Assembly: GCA_044226525.1 (NCBI GenBank) | Contig: JBGAGV010000034.1 | Span: forward strand, 24,070 to 88,069 | From: VFJQ01 sp044226525 | GTDB lineage: Bacteria > Verrucomicrobiota > Verrucomicrobiia > Chthoniobacterales > Chthoniobacteraceae | Direction of reading: 5' to 3' | DNA length: 64,000 bases | Shown here: one piece after another, positions 1 to 7,726 of the stretch | Layout: each line of letters opens with the position of its first letter | Position numbering within the stretch: position 1 is the stretch's first letter | The notes under the pieces: model-generated | Databases searched by the model: none | What the model saw: the letters and a program-made list of their open reading frames with translations, nothing else | Told to the model about the DNA's origin: nothing | Position numbers and translations under genes: made by a program

Positions 1-2
1 AT

Positions 3-299
3 CTCGGTCAACCGGCGCGGGAGGAGTCCTTCACGCCGGAACACCGACAACAGTTCTTCCTCGCCCAAAATCCCATCCACTTCCGCTCCTGCAAGACGCA
101 TCGCGGTGCGCGCCACCTGCCGCGACAAAGGATGCTCGGGCTGGCGATGAAGAAACCGTCCCACGAGTTGAGAGAGACGTTCCATGGGGGGATGACGGTC
201 GACAAGCATAGGCCGGATGAGCGGTCGCGGGACAGGATTTACAACATGGTTCGGATTACTTGGCTGGAGATAGGGGCTAGGATCGCTCCGGAAGGCTAG
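3..299 (+). CDS. C-terminal part of an unrecognised protein, cut by the window edge
   Basis: An open frame enters from the left edge and stays open for 98 codons to a TAG at 297-299. The translated part is hydrophilic and basic (for example LRETFHGGMTVDKHRPDERS) and ends IGARIAPEG. I do not recognise a family. The antisense frame is also open for 65 codons, so the coding assignment is uncertain. The stretch lies at the left edge of an island-like region and may be the end of a mobile-element or accessory gene. Confidence 0.3.
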   Translation, partial: LGQPAREESFTPEHRQQFFLAQNPIHFRSCKTHRGARHLPRQRMLGLAMKKPSHELRETFHGGMTVDKHRPDERSRDRIYNMVRITWLEIGARIAPEG

Positions 300-1209
300 C
301 TTTCACTCAATCCGATTCATTTGAGTCGCCGCCTGAAGCGGGGCACATGCTTGAGAAGCGATTTCGGACCGTCAATCGTGAATTTACACTCGCGCGAGAC
401 ATCGTGCCGGATCGCTATCGGCGCCGCCGACCGCTGGATCGAGGCGAATGAAAGACTCGCGGCGCACGCCATCTTCTAGGTCATGCTACAGACCATCACC
501 ATCTTAGACGAATCAGAGGCTTTCGCGTTAACCGGTGCGCGCACCATGGAAGAAGCGCTTGCTAGGCTGAAGCGCCGTATTCCGCGCTATGGGATCGTTA
601 CGATTTTCAACCACAAGCGTGCGATTGGTTGTTCAAGAGGCTGCGAAGCGACCTGGGCTGTGGCGCCATCAATTTCGTTCGGAGATCGGTAATGCCAATT
701 TTGAGACTGGCCTCGTGGGAAACACCAGTGCTTTAGGACGCGGTGACAGTGACGAGCGTTATTTCTTCGCGCGCCCACGTCGCGTTACCAAAGTGGAGGA
801 GTCCGGCGGGAGGCGCAACGAATGGCGACGCCGTTGCTTGAACTGGACGATAAAATTAAGAGCGCTGAGGTTAAGACGCGATATTGGATGCGATCGAAAG
901 AATCGCCGAGCGCGATTTTGGAAATGCTTTGGCGAAATTGGAGAGGTAGCCTATGGCGTAGATGAGTATAGAGTTCGCCGGCTCGGCACGGTGGTCATCG
1001 CGACAACCAGCGGTTTCTGGGACTATTCTAGTCGAACGGCACGTCTGGCCCGGCCGTCAGTCGAACATCGCCTGACCGCTCCTATCTAATAATCCGAACG
1101 GCGCCGCCCGGGGTCGTGTGCGTCAAGTTCTGCAAATAGGGTGGGTCTGGTAGGCGGGAGGGTGGTAGGGTTGGCTGTGGTTTTTTGGTGGTTGGTTCGG
1201 GGGGGACTT
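300..1209. other. 900-bp stretch without a convincing intact gene; probable decayed coding DNA
   Basis: Short open pieces lie in different plus-strand frames. One at 483-692 starts MLQTITILDESEAFAL and contains a charged helix-like stretch. A frame overlapping it runs 589-1089. A 47-codon ORF at 822-965 starts with ATG behind a good GGGAGG ribosome-binding site and encodes MATPLLELDDKIKSAEVKTR and onward. None matches a family I know, and the frame changes suggest frameshifted remnants rather than live genes. Base composition is less GC-rich than in the neighbouring hsd operon. Confidence 0.35.
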
Positions 1210-1614
1210 TTAGGCGGCCAGTTGGAGCTGGGTTTTGTGGAGATCGGACAGTGGCTGCATGTCGAGGTAACGAGCGCCATCGAGCCATTCCTCGTGCTGC
1301 TCGACAGCCAGGGCGCGGATCAGGCGCAGGCAACTGGCGTCGTTGGGGAAGATGAGGAAATCAAGCGCTTCGCACATTCCCGCGCAGGTCGAATAAATGG
1401 TCATACGCTCTTCCTGCGAATCTCCGCCGATTGGAAGGGGAAGCTCTGACAGTTTGCGGGCCGCATGACTGAGTCCGGACACAGCTTCCTGCCGTAAATC
1501 TTCTACCGTCTTCGGCGACTTGAGAAAATCTTGGGGACAATAACGAAGCCCAAATGATGCGCTCAGTCGTCGAAGTTCTGGCGTAAGGGACGCGACACTC
1601 TTATCTGTCGCCAT
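1210..1614 (-). CDS. hypothetical protein, 134 aa
   Basis: The ORF starts at an ATG (1612-1614) 12 bp after the stop of the preceding minus-strand gene and ends with TAA, so the two are probably co-transcribed. The product is soluble, with no signal peptide or membrane segment. It has amphipathic helix-like stretches (LTPELRRLSASFGLRY, ALAVEQHEEWLDGARYLDM) and three cysteines. I do not recognise a family. It lies downstream of hsdR in the same orientation and may be a passenger of the same island. The main support for coding is clean protein-like composition compared with the basic translations on the other strand. Confidence 0.55.
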   Translation of the reverse strand: MATDKSVASLTPELRRLSASFGLRYCPQDFLKSPKTVEDLRQEAVSGLSHAARKLSELPLPIGGDSQEERMTIYSTCAGMCEALDFLIFPNDASCLRLIRALAVEQHEEWLDGARYLDMQPLSDLHKTQLQLAA

Positions 1615-1626
1615 AGTGCGGCAATG

Positions 1627-2199
1627 CTATCGCCGAGCCGGCTTGTCGAGCGGGTTGCCGGCCAGTTGCCGTGTGTCGCGCGCGGGCCGCTCCAATGGGT
1701 TGTCGTAAGCGGGCCAGCCGAAAGGCCTGCGTGAACCGGTGGCGGCTGTATTTTGTGGGCGCGCGGTGTCGGGTATGGGTGGGCTCTGTGGAAGCTGCGC
1801 ATTCGCTCTATGGACTGGCGAAGTTGCGGCTTTCCGCGTGGCAAGCTCACGTGCGAGCGGTGCGCCTCCGCCTCCGCCGATGGACTGCATATAGCTGACG
1901 CCCGGTTCCAACCGATGCACCTCGAATTGCGGGCAGTTTCCGCTAAACGGAACTGGTGCGACGTAATGGTTCGGAAGGCCGCGCTTTTCGGTCGCGAGTT
2001 GATCTAGTCCCCGCACGTTTTGTGCGGGCACGCGCAGGATGTTGTCGTTTAGGAATGAGGGGCGGTAATCGAGCACTTCGTAATGGGGGTTAAACGTGCC
2101 GGTTGTTGTCTTGCGCAGGTAAATGAAATCATCGGCGCGCGCACACACGGCCACGGCCCACACGAGGGCGGCGAGGATGAGCAAAGCGCGCGCTTTCAA
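1627..2199 (-). CDS. hypothetical exported protein
   Basis: The frame is open from 2301, where the first possible start is a TTG. A TTG at 2199 fits better because it places a typical signal peptide at the N-terminus: a basic start (LKAR), a hydrophobic core (ALLILAALVWAVAV) and a likely cleavage after CARA. The mature part is polar and proline-rich, contains a glycine run (GGGGG) and repeated arginine/proline segments, and ends PLDKPARR. No family is recognised. It lies between hsdR and the 134-residue hypothetical gene on the same strand. Start choice is uncertain because no ribosome-binding site is evident at either codon. Confidence 0.5.
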   Translation of the reverse strand: MKARALLILAALVWAVAVCARADDFIYLRKTTTGTFNPHYEVLDYRPSFLNDNILRVPAQNVRGLDQLATEKRGLPNHYVAPVPFSGNCPQFEVHRLEPGVSYMQSIGGGGGAPLARELATRKAATSPVHRANAQLPQSPPIPDTARPQNTAATGSRRPFGWPAYDNPLERPARDTRQLAGNPLDKPARR

Positions 2200-2434
2200 G
2201 GCGGGAAGACTATCGGCCGCGCTGACGCGTGCCAAGTCTCTGCGCGGCTCACAATTCCACGTCGCGGCACCGCTGGTCGAGTTGATGGAAAATGCGTTCA
2301 ATGAGTTGAGGGGTAAGGGTTGCGGGTTGGTTCCCGATTACGACGTGACGAATCACCTTTGGATTCACCGCTTTTAGCGGGCTTGCTCGGTTTTCGACCA
2401 GAGCCCCTGGAGAGCCTGGCATTCCTGAGGCGCA

Positions 2435-5400
2435 TTAAGCAGCAGCTTCATCCGGTCCAAATCGTCCGCCCGCGCTTTGCTGCCAGACGTGCTCATAGAC
2501 CTTCTTCGCGACAACCTGCTTTTCTTCATCGGTGAAAGGCGGGTTTGGTAGCACTTGGAACAGATGATCGAGAATTTCCGCCTCAACGAGCGCCTTGGTT
2601 TGTTCCTTCTCCGTCCAGCGTTCCAGTGGTGCGATCAGCTTTGTCACGGACTCCAGCAGGCTCTTGCTCGCAAGCTTCAACCGCTCGCGTGTCGCCTTTC
2701 GCAGCGGCGGTTTGTTCAGCAAGTCGAATAGCGCCAATTCGTCCTCCGTGAGTCCCTCTTTCACTGCGCGCTGCTGCTCTTCGTTTAAACTGGCAGCGAG
2801 ATCCAACAACTTTGCGAACGTCTCCTCAATCGTCACGCGGTCCTTCTCGCGGTTGTAGTCCGCGACGATTTCGGAGTAGCGCTTGTAGTAGTCCATGCGC
2901 CGCGGGTTCTGCGCGAGCATCTTGGCGAGCATCGCCTCGACCACTTTCTTGATGTCCTCGACCGCTGTTGCCTTCCGTTTCACCTTCTTCGCGAACTCGT
3001 CGCGGAGCTTTCCAAAATCAACCTGGCTTAGGTCGAAAACTCGCGAGTCCGATTCTGTTTCGGCAGCGCGCGAAGATTCGTCCTGCGCGCGAATCGCCTC
3101 GTTGACGATACGGTGCAGCGCCTTGAGCACCTCGGTGACATCGGCCGTGTCGCGCCGTTCCTCGAGCTTTTTGTAGATGGCCTCGATGTTGTCGTGCCGC
3201 TCCGCGTAGGTGAACGCCGCGGGCTCCATCACCAGAGCCTTAAATCGGACGAACACTTGCCGGGCCAGAATTTCAAAGCGCCGCCGCCCTTCATCACGCG
3301 AGTTGATGACCGCCTCGACCCCGTCGGCGATTGCCGCGATCCGCACGAATCCTTTCGCGCCGAGCATCCGCGTTGGGTCGAACCCAATGTTGCGCAAATG
3401 CGCCTCGGTTTCCTCGATGGCCGAGAGCAGCGCTTTCACTCGCTCCTCGATAGGTGACACGATTTCCTCCGCGCCGCCGCCCTCGTCGCCGAGCGCATAC
3501 TGCGCGAGCGCCTCACGAAGGCTCTTGAGCATCCCGTTGTAGTCCACGATCAGACCGAAGTCCTTTCCGGGATATACACGGTTTGCGCGCGCGATGGCCT
3601 GCATCAGCGTGTGGGCCTTCATCGGCTTGTCGATGTAGAGCGTCGAGAGGCATTCCACGTCGAAGCCGGTCAGCCACATCGCGCAGACAATCGCCACGCG
3701 GAACGGATGCTCCGGCTTCTTGAATGCAGACTCCACATCCACGCGCTTCCCGTCCGATGTTTCAAAGCCCTGCTTTATCAGCGCCCGGTGCGGAATAATA
3801 TCGAAGCCCCACTTTTTGAAATCGGCCACTTCGTTCTGCGCCTCGCTAATGATAATGCCGATGATCGTTTCCTCGATCCATCGCGCCTGGCCTTCGAGCC
3901 ATGCAAGCTCGTTCGCGAGTTCTTCCCGGACTTCGTCTGCCTGTGCCGTGTCCAGTTCTACTTTCTTCGCAGCAGCAGCAGCTCGCACTGTCACGAGCTT
4001 TGCCTGCCACTGGGGCATGATGAGCATGTGCATCCGCGCACACGTGATCTTGTCGATGCACACGAGCATCGATTTGCCCGACTCCCATCGCGTCGTGCAG
4101 TGCTCCACGAAATCCGCCGCGATCTTTTCCAACCGGTCATCGGCGGTGATGACTTCGTAGTCCTGGCCGAGCAGCTTTTCGAGTAGCGCTTCCTGGTCGG
4201 CGTCGAGGTTCGCCTTCGCCACGGCGTCCGCGATGCGGTCGTTGAGGTCGAGGCGCTCAATGCCGAGCTTCTCGCCGCGGTTCTCATACACCAGCTTCAC
4301 CGTCGCACCGTCCTCCTCGGAACGCTTGAAGTCGTAGCGCGAGACATACGTGCCGAAAATGCGCCGAGTGAGATGGTCGTTCCTAAAAAGCGGCGTCCCG
4401 GTGAAGCCGATGAACGCCGCGTTCGGCAGGGCGAGGCGCATGTTGCGCGCGAGCTTGCCGGCCTGCGTCCGATGTGCCTCATCCGAAATCACGATGATGT
4501 CGTCCCGCTTGCTGTAGGGATCGTGCGGGTCCACGTCCTGATTGAACTTGTGGATGAGGCTGAAGATGTAGCGATGGTTCTCCTTGAGCAGTCGCTTCAG
4601 TTCGTCGCCGGTGCTCGCACGCGGCGTTCGCTCGTCCGCCGCTCCGCATCCCACGAAGGTCCGGTAAATCTGGCTGTCGAGATCGTTGCGATCCGTCATC
4701 AAGAGGAACGTGAACTTCGACGAGACGCGCCGCCGCACTTTCTCAGCGAAGAAGGCCATCGAGTATGACTTACCGCTGCCCTGCGTGTGCCAGAACACGC
4801 CAAGCTTGCCGAGGTCGGGATGTGCGGACTCGACAAGTTGCAATGTCCTCGGCGCCTGCGGCCCGAGCAGCGCCGCCTGATCCGCATCCGTCGCTTCCTC
4901 GCGCGGCAACTCCACCACGCGATACGCGAGCCGGCGCTCCGGCGGGAACTCGCGGCGCAGTTCCTCCTGCCGCTGCACCGAGGCCACGGCGTTGTTCACG
5001 CCCATCACCTGATGATTCCGCGCGACCACCTTCCGCGTCGCGCCCGGCTTGCTCGCGTCGAAAAGGATGAAGTTCTCCACGAGGTCGAGCAGCCGGTCCT
5101 GCGCGAGCATCCCGTCGAGCAGCACCTGCGCCTCCACGTTTCCGCGGTCGCGCTCGTCGTTCCGTTTCCACTCAGCGAAATGCTCCCACTGGCTGGTGAT
5201 CGAACCGTAGCGCGCGCGGTGCCCGTTGCTCACAATGAGGAACGCGTTGTGAGCAAACGCGTGCGCGATCACGTGCTCGTCGAGGTAATCGCGCAGATTG
5301 CCGTCGAAGCCCGCGCGAATGTTCTTATACACCGCCTTCAGCTCGATGAAGACGAGCGGAAGCCCGTTCACGAAGCACACTATGTCTGCCCGTCGGTTGT

Positions 5401-5866
5401 AGCTCGGCGAGCGCAGCCCGGTGATCTTCAACTCACGCACCGCCACGAAGCGATTGTTCGGCGTGCCGTCGGCACCGTTGCCGTTCCGAAAATCCAGCAC
5501 CCGCGCCGTTGTCTCGCGCAGCGCGCCGTTGGTGTCCCGATAGGTCACCGGCACGCCATCGCGGATGAAGCCATGAAACTCCTGATTGTGCTGAAGCAGC
5601 GAGCGCGAGAAGTCGTGCCGCGCCATTTTCGCCGCGGCTTCCTCGACCGCCGACGCCGGCAGCTCTGGATTTAGTCGCGCAATCGCCGCCCGCAGGTCGC
5701 GCAGCAGCACAACCTCGCGCGTGTCCGCTCTCCCTAGTGTGCCATCCGGCCCAAACGTCTCATCGTTGAACGCATACACGCTTTCCCAGCCTAACGCATC
5801 GTGCAGATGGTCGGCGAACGTCTTCTGGACGAGCCGATCTTCGCTGTTGATGTCGGTGAAGGCCAT
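2435..5866 (-). CDS. hsdR: type I restriction enzyme, R (endonuclease/translocase) subunit
   Basis: HsdR is the ATP-driven DNA translocase and nuclease of a type I restriction complex. Visible parts in order: an N-terminal PD-(D/E)XK nuclease (RADIVCF...LVFIELK, with D161, E175 and K177), a Walker A motif HTQGSGKS at about 360-367, a superfamily 2 DEAH box at 462-465, further helicase motifs (FIGFTGTPLF, WLTGFDV, QAIARANRVYPG), and a helical C-terminus. The length of 1143 residues is normal. The start was set at 5866 rather than 5887: the ATG at 5866 has GGAG eight bases upstream and avoids overlap with the preceding gene. It is the last gene of the hsdM-hsdS-mcrB-like-mcrC-like-hsdR operon, 4 bp after its neighbour. 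The nuclease and helicase residues are all present, so it is probably active. Confidence 0.96.
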   Translation of the reverse strand: MAFTDINSEDRLVQKTFADHLHDALGWESVYAFNDETFGPDGTLGRADTREVVLLRDLRAAIARLNPELPASAVEEAAAKMARHDFSRSLLQHNQEFHGFIRDGVPVTYRDTNGALRETTARVLDFRNGNGADGTPNNRFVAVRELKITGLRSPSYNRRADIVCFVNGLPLVFIELKAVYKNIRAGFDGNLRDYLDEHVIAHAFAHNAFLIVSNGHRARYGSITSQWEHFAEWKRNDERDRGNVEAQVLLDGMLAQDRLLDLVENFILFDASKPGATRKVVARNHQVMGVNNAVASVQRQEELRREFPPERRLAYRVVELPREEATDADQAALLGPQAPRTLQLVESAHPDLGKLGVFWHTQGSGKSYSMAFFAEKVRRRVSSKFTFLLMTDRNDLDSQIYRTFVGCGAADERTPRASTGDELKRLLKENHRYIFSLIHKFNQDVDPHDPYSKRDDIIVISDEAHRTQAGKLARNMRLALPNAAFIGFTGTPLFRNDHLTRRIFGTYVSRYDFKRSEEDGATVKLVYENRGEKLGIERLDLNDRIADAVAKANLDADQEALLEKLLGQDYEVITADDRLEKIAADFVEHCTTRWESGKSMLVCIDKITCARMHMLIMPQWQAKLVTVRAAAAAKKVELDTAQADEVREELANELAWLEGQARWIEETIIGIIISEAQNEVADFKKWGFDIIPHRALIKQGFETSDGKRVDVESAFKKPEHPFRVAIVCAMWLTGFDVECLSTLYIDKPMKAHTLMQAIARANRVYPGKDFGLIVDYNGMLKSLREALAQYALGDEGGGAEEIVSPIEERVKALLSAIEETEAHLRNIGFDPTRMLGAKGFVRIAAIADGVEAVINSRDEGRRRFEILARQVFVRFKALVMEPAAFTYAERHDNIEAIYKKLEERRDTADVTEVLKALHRIVNEAIRAQDESSRAAETESDSRVFDLSQVDFGKLRDEFAKKVKRKATAVEDIKKVVEAMLAKMLAQNPRRMDYYKRYSEIVADYNREKDRVTIEETFAKLLDLAASLNEEQQRAVKEGLTEDELALFDLLNKPPLRKATRERLKLASKSLLESVTKLIAPLERWTEKEQTKALVEAEILDHLFQVLPNPPFTDEEKQVVAKKVYEHVWQQSAGGRFGPDEAAA

Positions 5867-5870
5867 AGGC

Positions 5871-7721
5871 TTATTCTCCGGTCGCAACGGGAATGGCGCC
5901 GAAGTGACGGCGCAAGAAGCTCACGGTTCCCTGAGCTAATTGCAGGAATACGTCCGTCTGCTGCGCTTTTTCCACGCCGGGGATCACAGACAGCCGGAAG
6001 TTTACTGCCTCATCAGGAGCGCAAGTTGGACCGGCTGCATCAAACTGCACTCCGGGATCCTCGCTATCGATTCGCCCTGCGCCGTCACCTGAAATCGGTG
6101 AGACAAGCCAAAGCTGTTTCACCACCTGCCGTCGGCTGCGCGTGCATCTGATTTGGAGATACTTCGCGGTATCGTTCCAGTGCTGGTTGCGAATCTTCGC
6201 GGTATACTTGCAATCAAGAACGATCACATACGCGGGCATCCAGTCTTCACCGTTCCTCGTCAGGCACTCGACCACGATGTCTGGCGACCACGCAACGTCC
6301 GTCGCCGACACACGACAAAGCGTCTCCTGTGCTCTCGTGGCAGAGTCCACGCCCAGCACCCAAGGCTCGTATCGCACCCGGATTCTGAGTTCGGAGGTGA
6401 GGAGGCCCTCGAACTTCAGGCCGCGATCGAAGTCCAGTATGAAGCGAGAACGAAGGTTCTGACGCAAAGCATCATCCCATTCACGCAAGCTCAGCCCAGC
6501 CGCGCGAAACGCATCAACGAGACGAAGGAAGCACCATTGCTCGAAAAGCCGGCTCGTCAGCTTCGTGACGGCTGATAGGTCGTCACCTTCATACCAAACG
6601 GCATTTGCCAGAAGGTAACGCCGAATGACCGCTAGCAAGGCTTGGTATTCACGGCTCCGCTGAAAAGCTCCTCCACGAACTGCTGCCAGTTCGGCCTTTG
6701 CGCCACTGATGAATGGAAAAGCCGCCAGCGTCCTCAATGTGTTGGTCGTTCGGTCGGCTTTCGCAATGGCCTCTTGCAAACGCCGGATACGAGGAACATC
6801 GATAGTTTCGTATAACGACGGATCAGACCCGCGGCGAATGTGCCGCAGATGGCGATCTGACTCGATGGCCCGAATATGTTCTGCGGCGGCTTTTGCGCAG
6901 AGTTGTGCGCGACGCCCCAGAATCTCGAGAAACGCTCTCACAACGCGATGCTCGGGCACGTCGAACGATTCTACCTTCTTTTGCCCCCGGAGCTTTATCG
7001 GCCGAACACTCTGCCGCGGCGAGAAGCCGCTCCGACAAATTGCATTTACCGCTGTCGGCGAGAGATGCTCGCCACCCCAATAATTCTGAACGAATGGGGC
7101 GGCTACAACGCGCGACGCCGGCCGCCGAGCAATTGCCTGTAGATGCACCGACAACCGCTCCACAACGTCATCGATCGCGGCCAGTTCGTGTTCTCGCGAC
7201 TGATAGAGTTTCCCCTCCTTTGAATACTTCAGGTCTCGTGTCTGCCGAGACTTGCCATACAAATCTACCAGCAGGCTTCGGCTCACCTGTTGAAGGTCTT
7301 CGGCCATCTGCTGGTAGCGTCCTTCGCCAAGTTTCGATGGCAGAATAAAGAGGTCCACCACCGCAAGCATTCGCCACGCGTCGGTCGCCGAATCCTGAGG
7401 TTGTGCCTCCAGGACGAGTCGTGTGTGCCCTCTCGCGCTCTCAAAGTATGGCAGTTCCCGCCAGTGAAGTTGGGCACCAAGTGCGATCCCATGCGCATCC
7501 TCGGGCACGGGAGTTAGGTCACTCAACGGAACGTCACCGACAAACATCCTGTGTTCCGTCTCTTCTGAGGGCGAAGTGAGAAGGAACGAAACGCGCTCTG
7601 CCTCGTTGAGCACAAGCATGCCGTCACGCTGCACAGCTCTCGCATGAAACGTCGCGACGCCCGCATCGAGATCCCAGCTATAAAGAACGGACGCTCCGTG
7701 TTGTATCGAGAAGGTCGACAT
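5871..7721 (-). CDS. McrC-like protein: DUF2357 domain plus PD-(D/E)XK nuclease
   Basis: The 616-residue product resembles the DUF2357/DUF524 group of McrC-related nucleases, which work with McrB-type AAA+ motors in modification-dependent (type IV) restriction. The N-terminal 200 residues would be the DUF2357 part. The C-terminal part carries a nuclease signature: E394 in RLFEQWCFL, D481 in SPDIVVE, and D503-x-K505 in VIVLDCKYTA. The partner ATPase gene lies 5 bp upstream and hsdR starts 4 bp downstream, so the protein is made with a type I restriction system. That linkage is seen directly; that it cleaves phage or modified DNA is inferred from the family. All three acidic/lysine positions are present, so there is no sign of inactivation. 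Confidence 0.85.
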   Translation of the reverse strand: MSTFSIQHGASVLYSWDLDAGVATFHARAVQRDGMLVLNEAERVSFLLTSPSEETEHRMFVGDVPLSDLTPVPEDAHGIALGAQLHWRELPYFESARGHTRLVLEAQPQDSATDAWRMLAVVDLFILPSKLGEGRYQQMAEDLQQVSRSLLVDLYGKSRQTRDLKYSKEGKLYQSREHELAAIDDVVERLSVHLQAIARRPASRVVAAPFVQNYWGGEHLSPTAVNAICRSGFSPRQSVRPIKLRGQKKVESFDVPEHRVVRAFLEILGRRAQLCAKAAAEHIRAIESDRHLRHIRRGSDPSLYETIDVPRIRRLQEAIAKADRTTNTLRTLAAFPFISGAKAELAAVRGGAFQRSREYQALLAVIRRYLLANAVWYEGDDLSAVTKLTSRLFEQWCFLRLVDAFRAAGLSLREWDDALRQNLRSRFILDFDRGLKFEGLLTSELRIRVRYEPWVLGVDSATRAQETLCRVSATDVAWSPDIVVECLTRNGEDWMPAYVIVLDCKYTAKIRNQHWNDTAKYLQIRCTRSRRQVVKQLWLVSPISGDGAGRIDSEDPGVQFDAAGPTCAPDEAVNFRLSVIPGVEKAQQTDVFLQLAQGTVSFLRRHFGAIPVATGE

Positions 7722-7726
7722 CGCTG